From the NCBI GenBank assembly GCA_016181465.1, contig JACOZG010000003.1, forward strand, positions 1-38,827: a DNA stretch of 38,827 bases, read 5' to 3'. The notes under the pieces were generated by a model, which searched no databases, was not told the DNA's origin, and saw only the letters and a program-made list of their open reading frames with translations. Within the stretch, counting starts at the first letter, position 1, and each line of letters opens with the position of its first letter. The stretch comes from Candidatus Vogelbacteria bacterium (GTDB taxonomy: Bacteria > Patescibacteriota > Minisyncoccia > Phycocordibacterales > JACOZG01). Below, piece after piece: positions 21,243 through 29,226 of this stretch. Position numbers and translations under genes: made by a program.

Positions 21243-22451
21243 ATGATGGACTTAAAGAATCTGCGCTCGGCCTTGGAACAATTGGAGGAGGAGCGCGGCA
21301 TCCCCCAAGATAAAATTCTCGGCGCCATCGAGGACGCTTTAGTCGCCGCCTACAAAAAGGATTACGGCAAAAAAACCCAGATCGTGCGGGCAAAATTTGA
21401 CCTGAACACCGGCAAAACTGATTTTTACCAGGTAAAAATCGCCGTGGATGATTCCATGCTGGCCGAGGAGGCAACTGGCATAACTGGCAAGGTTAAACCT
21501 TCCACGGAAGGTTTAACCTTGCCCTTGCCGGCTGAAGGCGAGGCCTTAAAATTGAAATTCAACGAGGATCAACATCTCTTGCTAGCTGACGCCCGCAAAA
21601 TCAAAAAAGATGTCCAGCCAGGCGAAGAACTCGTTTTCCCGCTGGAAACCAAAGATGATTACGGCCGGATCGCCGCCCAGACCGCCAAGCAAGTGATCAT
21701 CCAGCGCCTGCGAGAGGCGGAAAAACTCTCGGTGCTCGCCGAATACGCCGACAAGGTCGGCGCAATCTTAAACGGCAAGGTGCAAAAGATCGAGCGCGGC
21801 AATGTTTTCGTTGATCTCGGCCGGACCACCGGTCTTCTGCCTTACGAAGAACAAATCCCCGGCGAGCACTATCATCAGGGCGAACGGGTCCGGGCCTATC
21901 TCGCGGCGGTGGAAGAGACGCCGCGCGGCGTCAACCTGCGATTGTCGCGAGCCCATCCCAAGTTCATTGAGAAATTGTTTGAACTAGAGACGCCGGAAAT
22001 CGCCAACAAACTGGTGGAGATCAAGACCATCGCCCGTGAAGCCGGATCCCGAGCCAAAATCGCCGTCGCTTCGGCTCACCCGAACATTGATCCGGTCGGC
22101 GCCTGTGTCGGTCAGCGCGGCATCCGCGTCAACACGGTCATTAATGAACTGGGCGGAGAAAAAATTGACATCATCAAGTGGGCCGAGGATCCCAATGAAT
22201 TCATCATCAACGCTCTAGCGCCAGCCAAGATCAACCAGCTAATCTTAAACGAGGAAAACCGCGAAGCCGCGGCCCTAGTGGCGCCGGACCAATTTTCGCT
22301 GGCGGTCGGCAAAAAAGGCCAGAATGTGCGCTTGGCGGCTAAACTCACCGGCTGGCGAATTGACATTAAATCGCCGGAGGGGGAAACCACGGACGGAGCG
22401 GCAGAATTTAAGGTTGAACCTTCCACGGAAGGTTCAACCTTGATACAATAA
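21243..22451 (+). CDS. nusA: Transcription factor NusA with two in-frame palindromic insertions
   Basis: 402 residues. The N-terminal RNA-polymerase-binding domain (1-165) includes ILGAIEDALVAAYKKDYG. The S1 domain (about 173-238) has GKVQKIERGNVFVDLGRTTG. KH1 has DPVGACVGQRGIRVNTVINE (284-303) and KH2 has FSLAVGKKGQNVRLAAKLTG. No acidic C-terminal repeats. Residues 82-94 (KVKPSTEGLTL) and 390-400 (KVEPSTEGSTL) are encoded by two related perfect palindromes inserted in the same frame, one in the N-terminal domain and one at the extreme C-terminus. Start ATG 21243 or 21246. ppa follows 5 nt downstream. Confidence 0.95.
   Translation: MMDLKNLRSALEQLEEERGIPQDKILGAIEDALVAAYKKDYGKKTQIVRAKFDLNTGKTDFYQVKIAVDDSMLAEEATGITGKVKPSTEGLTLPLPAEGEALKLKFNEDQHLLLADARKIKKDVQPGEELVFPLETKDDYGRIAAQTAKQVIIQRLREAEKLSVLAEYADKVGAILNGKVQKIERGNVFVDLGRTTGLLPYEEQIPGEHYHQGERVRAYLAAVEETPRGVNLRLSRAHPKFIEKLFELETPEIANKLVEIKTIAREAGSRAKIAVASAHPNIDPVGACVGQRGIRVNTVINELGGEKIDIIKWAEDPNEFIINALAPAKINQLILNEENREAAALVAPDQFSLAVGKKGQNVRLAAKLTGWRIDIKSPEGETTDGAAEFKVEPSTEGSTLIQ
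21486..21523. repeat. Palindromic element in nusA, copy 1
   Basis: Two 18-bp arms (21486-21503 and 21506-21523) are exact reverse complements around AC. The unit is AAGGTTAAACCTT, spacer CCACGG, AAGGTTTAACCTT, flanked by GGC and GCC. The core AAGGTTAAACCTT is the same as the repeat in the RAYT island (15281, 16909). Confidence 0.95.
22410..22441. repeat. Palindromic element in nusA, copy 2
   Basis: Two 15-bp perfect arms (22410-22424 and 22427-22441) around AC: AAGGTTGAACCTT, CCACGG, AAGGTTCAACCTT. It differs from copy 1 by A to G and T to C at paired positions, so the stem is preserved. It lies just before the nusA stop and 16 nt before ppa, where the hairpin could affect the mRNA. Confidence 0.95.
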
Positions 22452-22456
22452 AAACT

Positions 22457-22987
22457 ATGAATCTCTGGCACGACCTCGAGCCCGGCGATAGCCATCAGAT
22501 CAACGTCATTATCGAATTGCCCGCGGGCTCAAAGAACAAATACGAGATTGACAAAGCCACCGGTCTCATCGCTCTTGACCGCACCACTCACACCACCCAG
22601 GCCTTTCCGTTTGATTATGGTTTTATCCCCCAGACGCTCTGGGACGACAACGACCCGGTGGATGTGATTCTTCTCGCCACCTTCCCGTTTCTGCCGGGCG
22701 TGCTGGTGCGCGGCCGGCCAGTGGCGGTAATGCATATGACCGACGACGGCGAATCAGACGACAAAGTGATCGCCGTGCCCGTCGGCGACCCGCGCTGGGA
22801 AAAAACAACGGATCTCAAAGACATCAACCCCCATACCCTCAAAGAAATGGAGCATTTCTATTCGACTTATAAAAAACTGCAAAATAAGGAGGTGAGGATT
22901 ACTGGTTTTGATGGCCGGGCCGCGGCCGATCTGATGTTTGAACGCGGCAAAAAACTTTACGTTGATAAGTACTTGCCAAAAAAATAA
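22457..22987 (+). CDS. ppa: Inorganic pyrophosphatase (family I)
   Basis: 176 residues. Hydrolyses pyrophosphate from biosynthetic reactions. Motifs: INVIIELPAGSKNKYEID, AFPFDYGFIPQT, DDNDPVDVILL (the DxDPxD metal site) and IAVPVGDPRW. ALKEMEHFF-type sequence (TLKEMEHFYSTYK) ends the domain. It starts 5 nt after nusA and is probably translated from the same mRNA. Confidence 0.96.
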   Translation: MNLWHDLEPGDSHQINVIIELPAGSKNKYEIDKATGLIALDRTTHTTQAFPFDYGFIPQTLWDDNDPVDVILLATFPFLPGVLVRGRPVAVMHMTDDGESDDKVIAVPVGDPRWEKTTDLKDINPHTLKEMEHFYSTYKKLQNKEVRITGFDGRAAADLMFERGKKLYVDKYLPKK

Positions 22988-23002
22988 GGCCGGGATTATA
23001 AT
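22973..23002 (+). promoter_or_regulatory. Promoter for the secreted helical protein
   Basis: TTGCCA (22973-22978), an 18-nt spacer and TATAAT (22997-23002). The -35 overlaps the end of ppa. ATG 23038 lies 35 nt downstream. Confidence 0.6.
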
Positions 23003-23037
23003 AATCATTATTAGCAGTTTAAAAAGCACATGATAAT

Positions 23038-23565
23038 ATGACTAAATCAAAATGCCTTCTGTTCATCGGACTCGCGGCCTGGTTAATGCTTGCGGCTGTG
23101 TCGCAAGCGACAGCCCAAACGCCGAGCGCCGACACCCGCCAGAACATCCGCGACCAGCAAGCCGGAACAATCGAGCTGCGAATTCAAAATTACGGCGACC
23201 GGCTGGAACTTCGGCTGACGGCGGCGCTCCAGCGCGCGGACAACCTCCGAGCGCGCGTGGCTGACCGCATCGGCCAATTCCGGGATCCGAAATTTGATAA
23301 GGCGCTCGTGGAACAGAAATTGACCGAGGCGGCGACGGCGATCGCCGCCGGCCGAGCCAAGGTGACCACGATTGACGCTGAAGTGACGAAGGCCTTGGCC
23401 GTAACCAATAAGACCACGGCCTTTGCCAATTTGCGCACCGCGGTGCGTGAGATTATCGGGAGCGTCCGCCTGGCCCATCAAAAAGTGGTGGAAGCCATTC
23501 GGCTGATCAAGAGCGCCTATCCGATAACGCCGCCAGTTCCGCCGCCGGCATCTACTAATCAATAA
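23038..23565 (+). CDS. Secreted helical protein of unknown function
   Basis: 175 residues. The signal peptide KCLLFIGLAAWLMLAAVSQA is cleaved probably at ATA or AQ. The mature part is Ala/Arg/Leu-rich and helical (ELRIQNYGDRLELRLTAALQ, RVADRIGQFRDPKFDKALVE, AFANLRTAVREIIGSVRLAH), ending in a Pro-rich tail (PITPPVPPPAS). I recognise no family; similar exported helical proteins occur in CPR genomes. It is followed 32 nt later by a small membrane protein, probably in the same operon, ending at a strong terminator. Confidence 0.7.
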   Translation: MTKSKCLLFIGLAAWLMLAAVSQATAQTPSADTRQNIRDQQAGTIELRIQNYGDRLELRLTAALQRADNLRARVADRIGQFRDPKFDKALVEQKLTEAATAIAAGRAKVTTIDAEVTKALAVTNKTTAFANLRTAVREIIGSVRLAHQKVVEAIRLIKSAYPITPPVPPPASTNQ

Positions 23566-23597
23566 CCGACAAAATTAGCCACTAATAAAATAAAACT

Positions 23598-23900
23598 ATG
23601 AACGGAGACAACCAAATGAACCAATTCCCGATTGCCGACAAACCCTCGCGGGGTCCGATGCTCGGCATTGTGATTATCGTCCTGTTAATCATTCTCGGCG
23701 GCATCTACATTCTGTCGTCGCGGAGCGGCGCGCCGGCGCCGACCGATCTGACTACCCCGACTGATAGTCCGGCCGGGCGAAACGGCGATGTCAACACGCC
23801 TCTTGGCGCCGGACAAACACCAGACCTGTCGGACCTCGAAACTGAAGCCAGCGGTCTGGGCACTGATCTCCAGAATCTCGACCAGGAATCCGGCCAGTAA
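23598..23900 (+). CDS. Small single-helix membrane protein
   Basis: 100 residues. A short cytoplasmic N-terminus, one membrane helix (GPMLGIVIIVLLIILGGIYIL, about 19-39), then a Pro/Thr/Asp-rich exported tail (APAPTDLTTPTDSPAG, LSDLETEASGLGTDLQNLDQ). No known domain. The topology and its neighbour suggest an envelope role. ATG 23616 is an alternative start. Confidence 0.65.
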   Translation: MNGDNQMNQFPIADKPSRGPMLGIVIIVLLIILGGIYILSSRSGAPAPTDLTTPTDSPAGRNGDVNTPLGAGQTPDLSDLETEASGLGTDLQNLDQESGQ

Positions 23901-23908
23901 ATAAGCAG

Positions 23909-23950
23909 AAAGCCCCGACTCACACTAAAGATGAGAATTCGGGGCTTTTT
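23909..23950 (+). terminator. Rho-independent terminator
   Basis: AGCCCCGA (23911-23918) pairs with TCGGGGCT (23939-23946), with a 20-nt loop and a T-run after the stem. It ends the operon of the two exported proteins. The A-run on the left lets it also serve the converging minus-strand gene. Confidence 0.75.
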
Positions 23951-24272
23951 AGATCAATCGCGGCGTCGGCAGATCACTCGTGAAAAGCAATGGGACGACA
24001 AAATCAAATTTCCCCGCTCCCCTTTCTTTATCTCTCGTCTGCACCAGAAACAGGCAGTCCCGAAATTTGCTCGGCCAATCACGGAATCTAAGAAATTGAC
24101 CGTAGGAGAATTTCACCGGCACTCCGGTGTTCGGCACGCCCTTAATCAATCGCTCCAGGGGGACGGCCCGGATCGCTGGTTTAAAACGATAAACATCGCC
24201 GACAACCAATTGAGAGGCAATTCCTAAATGATGCTCTTGTTCCTCGAGACTTAAATCGCTGAACAATTTCAT
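23949..24272 (-). CDS. Uncharacterised small protein
   Basis: 107 residues. SDLSLEEQEHHLGIASQLVV, GDVYRFKPAIRAVPLERLIK and FSYGQFLRFRDWPSKFRDCL show a mixed alpha/beta composition without signal or membrane segment. I recognise no family. The start is firm: GGGAGGTG lies 6 nt before ATG 24272, one of the strongest ribosome sites in the window. It is divergent from clpP and ends at the shared terminator. Confidence 0.65.
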   Translation of the reverse strand: MKLFSDLSLEEQEHHLGIASQLVVGDVYRFKPAIRAVPLERLIKGVPNTGVPVKFSYGQFLRFRDWPSKFRDCLFLVQTRDKERGAGKFDFVVPLLFTSDLPTPRLI

Positions 24273-24302
24273 TGAGCACCTCCCTTCTGGGAAAAGATAT
24301 TA

Positions 24303-24332
24303 TTGACAAATGGGGTCAGCGTCAAGTAACAT
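24303..24332 (+). promoter_or_regulatory. Promoter of clpP
   Basis: TTGACA (24303-24308), an 18-nt spacer and TAACAT (24327-24332). ATG 24342 is only 9 nt further, so the transcript would have almost no leader. No ribosome site is present. Confidence 0.5.
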
Positions 24333-24341
24333 TATCAGATC

Positions 24342-24923
24342 ATGCTGATCCCAACCGTGATTGAAAAATCGCCTTTCGGCGAACGGGCCTATGATATTTA
24401 TTCCCGTCTGTTAAAAGACCGGATTATTTTTCTCGGCGGAGTTATTGACGACCATGTGGCCAACATTATTATTGCCCAACTCCTGTTTTTGGACTCGGAA
24501 AACCAGAAGAAAGACATCACTCTCTACATCAATTCCCCCGGCGGTCAGGTAGCTTCCAGTATGGCGATCCTCGACACAATGAATTATGTGAAGTCTGATG
24601 TGGCGACAATCTGCGTTGGGCTCGCCGCCTCCGGCGGCGCCATCATCCTCTCGGCCGGCAAAAAGGGCAAGCGCTTCGCCCTGCCGAACGCCGAGATGAT
24701 GATCCATCAACCCCTGGGCGGCACCGAGGGTCAAGCCACGGATATCGCCATCACGGCCCGACAAATTTTGAAAATCAAGGAGAAACTCAACAAACTGCTG
24801 GCGAAAAATACCGGCAAGCCCCTATCGCAAATCGAGCAGGATTCGGACCGTGACTATTATATGTCCGCCGAAGAAGCCGCTAAATACGGCCTGATTGACG
24901 AGATCATCAAGACCAAAACTTAA
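24342..24923 (+). CDS. clpP: ATP-dependent Clp protease proteolytic subunit
   Basis: 193 residues. A serine protease that degrades proteins unfolded by a Clp ATPase. The catalytic triad is visible: Ser97 in GLAASGGAI, His122 in MMIHQPLGG, and Asp in [11 protein letters not shown] (about 171). [20 protein letters not shown] is the oligomer and oxyanion region. No propeptide; the protein starts directly with [20 protein letters not shown]. No ClpX or full ClpC lies in the window, only the broken Clp N-domain gene at 146-588. Confidence 0.96.
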   Translation: MLIPTVIEKSPFGERAYDIYSRLLKDRIIFLGGVIDDHVANIIIAQLLFLDSENQKKDITLYINSPGGQVASSMAILDTMNYVKSDVATICVGLAASGGAIILSAGKKGKRFALPNAEMMIHQPLGGTEGQATDIAITARQILKIKEKLNKLLAKNTGKPLSQIEQDSDRDYYMSAEEAAKYGLIDEIIKTKT

Positions 24924-25000
24924 GCCGCTAAAATTTGCCAAACCGACCGGCGCTTGCTAGTATAGGATGTTCTTTTACCAAATTTAAATGATTAACACCT

Positions 25001-26530
25001 GTGCCAATCAAAACTTTACTGTTCTTAATTGCCACGAGCGGACTCGGGGGTGTGGTCTTGGGTTACTTCCTGCGGTGGCTGATTACTCTCGGCCAGAAAG
25101 GGTCAGTTGAAATTGCGGTCAAAAGGACGATTCTTGAGGCCAAAGACCAAGCCCAAAAAATCACCGACCGAGCCGAGAAACAATCCGAAGAACTACTCAA
25201 AGAAATCAAGGAGCGGGAACGAGTTAAAGAGGATGAACTGAAGAAAAAAGAAGAACGATTGCTCAAAAAAGACGAGCTCCTCGACAAGCGTCAGCTCGAC
25301 ATTGACCGCGAGCTGACGACGATCAAAAACCGGCTGGAGGAAATTAAAAAACTGAAAGACAAACTGCAGGAAGAAGAGGCGATGCGGACCGCGGAGCTGG
25401 AGCGCGTGGCCAAACTGACCGCCGAGGAAGCGCGCACGGAAATCATCCAAACGATCACCAAAAATTACGAGGAGGACTTCCTCCTTCGCCTGCGCCAGCT
25501 CGAAACCGGCGGCGGCGCGAAGCTGGAAACGCGCGCCCGAGAAATCTTGGCCGCCACCATTCAGCGGCTGGCCAACTCCACGGTCGCCGAGATCAGTTCT
25601 TCGGTCGTCGCCCTGCCGTCGGATGATGTCAAGGGCAAAATCATCGGCAAGGAAGGCCGGAATATCCGAGCCTTTGAAAAGGCGACCGGCGTCGAAGTGA
25701 TCATTGACGATACGCCCGGCGCCATTACCCTTTCTTCTTTTGATCCGGTGCGCCGCCAGATCGCCAAGGTCGCCCTCGAAAACTTAATTCTCGACGGTCG
25801 AATCCATCCGGCCAAAATCGAAGAAATGATGGAGAAAGCCAAAGAAAATATCGCCCAAATTATCAAGGACAAGGGCGAGCAAGCGGCCTATGAAGCCAAT
25901 GTCTTTAATCTCGACCCGCGGATCATTTTGATCTTGGGACGGCTTCATTTCCGCACCAGTTACGGCCAGAATGTGCTCCAGCACTCGGTGGAAATGGCGC
26001 ACATCGCCGGGATGCTCGCCGAGGAACTCGGCGCGGATCCGCAAGTGTCCCGAGCCGGCGCCCTGCTCCATGACCTCGGCAAGGCCGTGGACCACGAGGT
26101 CTCGGGGACGCATGTGGAGATCGGCAAACGGATTCTGGAAAAATTCGGCGCCGAGCCGGCGGTGATCAAAGCCATGCAGTCTCATCACGGCGAATACCCC
26201 TACGAAACTTTGGAAGCTGTCATCGTCCAAACCGCTGACGCCATCTCCGGCGGCCGGCCGGGCGCGCGGCGCGACAGCATTGAGAATTATCTGCGCCGGC
26301 TGAAAGATCTCGAGGATTTGGCCAATTCCTTTCCGGGAATCGAAAAAACCTACGCCATCCAGGCCGGGCGCGAAATCCGGGTTTTCGTCAAACCGCCGGA
26401 GGTCGGCGACCTGGAAGCCAAGCAATTAGCCCGCAATATCGCCCTGCGGATCGAGCAGGAACTCAAATACCCGGGCGAAATCAAGGTAACGGTCATCCGC
26501 GAATCCCGCGTTATCGAATACGCGCGGTAA
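25001..26530 (+). CDS. rny: Ribonuclease Y
   Basis: 509 residues from GTG 25001; no in-frame ATG fits. An endoribonuclease for mRNA turnover, tethered to the membrane. One N-terminal helix (LLFLIATSGLGGVVLGYFL), a long charged coiled coil (about 40-150), a KH domain (GKIIGKEGRNIRAFEKATGV) and an HD domain (HSVEMAHIAGMLAEELG, ALLHDLGKAVDHE with the metal-binding HD). The C-terminal part has GREIRVFVKPPEV. The length is normal for the family. A small toxin-antitoxin pair follows 11 nt downstream. Confidence 0.96.
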   Translation: MPIKTLLFLIATSGLGGVVLGYFLRWLITLGQKGSVEIAVKRTILEAKDQAQKITDRAEKQSEELLKEIKERERVKEDELKKKEERLLKKDELLDKRQLDIDRELTTIKNRLEEIKKLKDKLQEEEAMRTAELERVAKLTAEEARTEIIQTITKNYEEDFLLRLRQLETGGGAKLETRAREILAATIQRLANSTVAEISSSVVALPSDDVKGKIIGKEGRNIRAFEKATGVEVIIDDTPGAITLSSFDPVRRQIAKVALENLILDGRIHPAKIEEMMEKAKENIAQIIKDKGEQAAYEANVFNLDPRIILILGRLHFRTSYGQNVLQHSVEMAHIAGMLAEELGADPQVSRAGALLHDLGKAVDHEVSGTHVEIGKRILEKFGAEPAVIKAMQSHHGEYPYETLEAVIVQTADAISGGRPGARRDSIENYLRRLKDLEDLANSFPGIEKTYAIQAGREIRVFVKPPEVGDLEAKQLARNIALRIEQELKYPGEIKVTVIRESRVIEYAR

Positions 26531-26541
26531 AAATTTACTCA

Positions 26542-26772
26542 ATGAGCGTAATCTATGATAAATTGAAAAATATGACTACGAAACTTCAGGAGAGAAAAAT
26601 TGAAGCGATGGTTGAAAAAACTGTCTACCGCGTTTTACGCGGCGTTTTTATTGACCCGGAAACAATCATGGAACTAAAGCCAAGCTTTGAAAAAAAACTC
26701 AAACAATCTATCAAAGAGAAACGGCTCGGTAAATTGAAGGATCTCCGAACCGTCCTCGCCTCACTACATTGA
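26542..26772 (+). CDS. Probable antitoxin
   Basis: 76 residues from ATG 26542, or 66 from ATG 26572. Charged and helical (KLQERKIEAMVEKTVYRVLR, FEKKLKQSIKEKRLGKLKDL), without an obvious DNA-binding motif. I call it an antitoxin because it ends 7 nt before a RelE-like toxin gene and has the usual size. It could contain a short helical clamp like other RelE partners. Confidence 0.6.
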   Translation: MSVIYDKLKNMTTKLQERKIEAMVEKTVYRVLRGVFIDPETIMELKPSFEKKLKQSIKEKRLGKLKDLRTVLASLH

Positions 26773-26779
26773 CAGATTG

Positions 26780-27049
26780 ATGTCTAATGACTGGCAGATC
26801 AAACTTACGCTCCAGGCCGAAAAGGACCTAGAAAGTTTGGACGCATCAATTCGTCAACGGATAGTCGAGAAACTACACTGGTTGGTCGCTAATTTTTCGT
26901 CAGTCGTGTCCATACCGTTAAACAATACCTGGAAAGATTATTGCAAACTGCGCGTTGGTGACTGGCGAGTGGTGTATCAACCGGATCATAAATTAAAAAC
27001 AATCATCGTCTACAATGTCGGCCGACGAGACAAGGTTTATAAACCTTAA
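26780..27049 (+). CDS. RelE/ParE-like toxin
   Basis: 89 residues from ATG 26780 (a TTG precedes it). QIKLTLQAEKDLESLDASIR, WKDYCKLRVGDWRVVYQPD and IIVYNVGRRDKVY fit the RelE fold: N-terminal helices, then the strand pattern LRVGDWRVVY and a C-terminal basic end that carries the RNase residues. Family role: cleavage of mRNA on the ribosome. It pairs with the small gene upstream; both follow rny on the same strand. Confidence 0.85.
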   Translation: MSNDWQIKLTLQAEKDLESLDASIRQRIVEKLHWLVANFSSVVSIPLNNTWKDYCKLRVGDWRVVYQPDHKLKTIIVYNVGRRDKVYKP

Positions 27050-27173
27050 AGCCCATATCGTGAAATACACACGGTAAGTGGTAGCCTTGTTAAATTTCAG
27101 CGATTTGCTAAACTGCATGGAAAGGAGATCGGGTATTTTATTAACAACGGATAATCCCTAAGAATAAACAAAC

Positions 27174-27296
27174 ATGAAGAAAATAATTTGGATTATTGTA
27201 GTGGTATTCATTTTGGGAGGATTGGCGTTCTATTTTTTGAATTCAAATGGTTATCTAGGGGAAACCATTCCGCGACCACCCTCATTACCAAAATAG
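27174..27296 (+). CDS. Small membrane peptide
   Basis: 40 residues. MKKIIWIIVVVFILGGLAFY is a membrane helix and a short exported tail ends in PRPPSLPK. It stops at TAG 27294-27296, directly next to the next gene. The region is noticeably AT-rich. AAGGAG at 27121-27126 is too far away to be its ribosome site. It probably belongs with the secreted protein that follows. Confidence 0.5.
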   Translation: MKKIIWIIVVVFILGGLAFYFLNSNGYLGETIPRPPSLPK

Positions 27297-27308
27297 TTGA
27301 TCAAAAAA

Positions 27309-27968
27309 ATGATTAAATTGAAAAACATGAAAAATATAATTTTGCCAGTTACTTTGTTGGTTCTTGTTGCCATTTCATCCGTTGTTGTTTACGCTTCAAA
27401 TGTAAAATCCTATTATAATTTTGAGAAGGGCTGGAATTTAGTTTTAGGTTTTACCTTTCCGGATAAATTAAATGGCGGTGAAGTTATCCCAGAAGATATA
27501 AAAGCGGTCTATATCTTAAAGCAACCTACTCAAGAATTTGTGCGTCTCTATCCTGATCCTGAAACAAAAAAACTCGAAGGGATGGATGATGATTATTATG
27601 AAAAAACTGCTCAATTTGTATATTCGGACAAAGCGGGAAGATCAGGGTATACATTTGAAGAGCCCTTGCCACCAAAATACTGGAACGAACACCAGATATA
27701 CAGGGGTTGGAATTTGGTTGGTCTGTCAAATTATATGATTGAAGGATCAAGTAATCCTGATTTGACTCTTGACGATATAAAAGGGACATGCAATATCAAA
27801 AGGGCGTATTATTTCTTTGGTGGACAATGGGTAAAATTTGATATGCCTGAGATGGACTCGACCTTACTTCTGAAAGGATTACTAATGAAAGTGTCTGATA
27901 ATTGCGTTATGGGCATGACTACGAAGGGAAATGGAAACATTCCTCCCCCTCCGCAAATACCAAATTAG
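27309..27968 (+). CDS. AT-rich secreted protein with GWNLV repeats
   Basis: 219 residues from ATG 27309 (TTG 27297 and ATG 27327 are alternatives). Signal peptide NIILPVTLLVLVAISSVVVY, cleaved before or near ASNVK. Two similar blocks, each with GWNLV (FEKGWNLVLGF; YRGWNLVGLSNY), and acidic linkers. The C-terminus is GNIPPPPQIPN. Base composition is much more AT-rich than neighbours such as rny, which points to recent acquisition. I do not recognise the family; GWNLV-containing extracellular proteins are seen in CPR genomes. Confidence 0.65.
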   Translation: MIKLKNMKNIILPVTLLVLVAISSVVVYASNVKSYYNFEKGWNLVLGFTFPDKLNGGEVIPEDIKAVYILKQPTQEFVRLYPDPETKKLEGMDDDYYEKTAQFVYSDKAGRSGYTFEEPLPPKYWNEHQIYRGWNLVGLSNYMIEGSSNPDLTLDDIKGTCNIKRAYYFFGGQWVKFDMPEMDSTLLLKGLLMKVSDNCVMGMTTKGNGNIPPPPQIPN

Positions 27969-27996
27969 GACGCTGTCTTCGTGCTTGTGTGTTTAA

Positions 27997-29043
27997 TCAA
28001 AACGACAACAAGTAATTCCTGGCGGCGAAGTCGTACTGTTCAACAAAGATTTTTTTGATCGGTGACAGGGCGTTCAGTTCATAAAAGACAATGATGGCTT
28101 CGCGATAACTTTTTTCTTCCACGCTGCGGTAAGACAATGGCGCGAGATCATGAGCTAAGAGAACCGCATTCGTCATGAGCCGCGCCGTCCTTTTATTACC
28201 GTCTTCAAACGGCTGAAGATAACTTAAACCAAGGAGAGCGAAGAAGGCTTTGGCATAGCCATTGCGGAAACGCGAGATCGCGGCGGATAATTTCTCCAGC
28301 GCTTCCCGAATTTGATATTCGTTGTCGAGGGGGCGATATAAAGATCCGATGACACCGACGGCCTGGGAGCGAAGATTGTGTCTAACGCCAAGATCTTGGA
28401 CTAATAGTTTATGCACGTCTTCAACATTTGACCGGGTCAAGGTCTTAAATTTTTCCTGATGCTCGTAGATGAAAGTGAAAGCTTTTTTATGATTAAGGAT
28501 CATCGTCGCTTCGGCTTGACTGTGGCCGGTCGCCTCGACGTCTCGCAGAATTAGCGCCTCGGTATCTAAAAGCGTATAAGTGTTTCCTTCAATTCTTGAC
28601 GATTTCCACGACAGTTCAATGATGAATCGTTCCAGTTCTCGTTTGCGGATCGGCTCCGACGCGCCGGCGGCGCGAGATTGATAGAAATTAGTGGCCTGCT
28701 TTAATCGATCCTGTTCACTCTCGGAAAATGGATTGAAATTAAGCGCGTCGAAAAGGTTGAAATTGTAGCCACTCGAGCCGTATCGTTCATCAGGTGGGAT
28801 AGAACAGTATAAAGCCGCATCGACATCGCTGGTCAATTTGCCATACTCGCTAAGCGCATAAGTGGTTGCTCTGCCCTTCCCAGACACCGACAAAACTCCC
28901 TCATGATCTAATTGCGACAGGACACGTTTGACCGTTATCAATGACGTCTTCTCTCCGCTTTTAACGATATGATCGTGGATTTCTGAAGACGCCGCGCGGC
29001 CACATTTTCTGATGAAATTTAATAGGAGTTCTCTTCGTATCAT
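27997..29043 (-). CDS. Fic-family protein with N-terminal winged helix
   Basis: 348 residues. Residues 1-70 form a winged helix (LLNFIRKCGRAASSEIHDHI, VKRVLSQLDHEGVLSVSGKG). The inhibitory motif S-x-x-x-E-G-N is at SSRIEGN (about 150). The Fic core reads LSYLQPFEDGNKRTARLM, where the catalytic His of HPFxDGNGR is Gln. The substitution predicts weak or no AMP transfer, as in other divergent Fic groups with QPF. DNA-binding plus Fic suggests a regulator. A palindromic operator sits in its promoter. It diverges from the HU gene. Confidence 0.88.
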   Translation of the reverse strand: MIRRELLLNFIRKCGRAASSEIHDHIVKSGEKTSLITVKRVLSQLDHEGVLSVSGKGRATTYALSEYGKLTSDVDAALYCSIPPDERYGSSGYNFNLFDALNFNPFSESEQDRLKQATNFYQSRAAGASEPIRKRELERFIIELSWKSSRIEGNTYTLLDTEALILRDVEATGHSQAEATMILNHKKAFTFIYEHQEKFKTLTRSNVEDVHKLLVQDLGVRHNLRSQAVGVIGSLYRPLDNEYQIREALEKLSAAISRFRNGYAKAFFALLGLSYLQPFEDGNKRTARLMTNAVLLAHDLAPLSYRSVEEKSYREAIIVFYELNALSPIKKIFVEQYDFAARNYLLSF

Positions 29044-29054
29044 TTTATCTCAAT

Positions 29055-29084
29055 AATCGTATCATTTTGATACGATTCAATCAA
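29055..29084 (-). promoter_or_regulatory. Promoter and operator of the Fic gene
   Basis: The perfect palindrome AATCGTATCA / TGATACGATT (29055-29064 and 29068-29077, 3-nt spacer) covers the spacer and -10. On the minus strand TTGATT (29079-29084), 17 nt, TACGAT (29056-29061), with ATG at 29043. The position fits self-repression by the winged helix. Confidence 0.65.
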
Positions 29085-29140
29085 TAGGATATAGGGTGTT
29101 GACAATCATCTTGACCCCATAAGATTGATGTACGAGGTAG

Positions 29141-29169
29141 TTGCACGAAAAATGGCTTAACGATATAAT
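29141..29169 (+). promoter_or_regulatory. Promoter of the HU gene
   Basis: TTGCAC (29141-29146), exactly 17 nt, TATAAT (29164-29169). The 5' UTR would be about 50 nt to ATG 29227, without a visible Shine-Dalgarno sequence. Confidence 0.7.
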
Positions 29170-29226
29170 CACCCTAGTCGGTATAAACAATGGTCGACGA
29201 TTAAAAGCCACGGTCAGCAATATTTT

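Noticed and set aside
25063-26425. Several minus-strand frames opposite rny
   Set aside because: Shadow frames of a well-conserved gene on the plus strand, without ribosome sites.
27050-27173. Possible RNA gene between the RelE-like toxin and the membrane peptide
   Set aside because: No stable stem or tRNA-like pattern is visible. The 124 bp look like an ordinary intergenic region with an unused AAGGAG.
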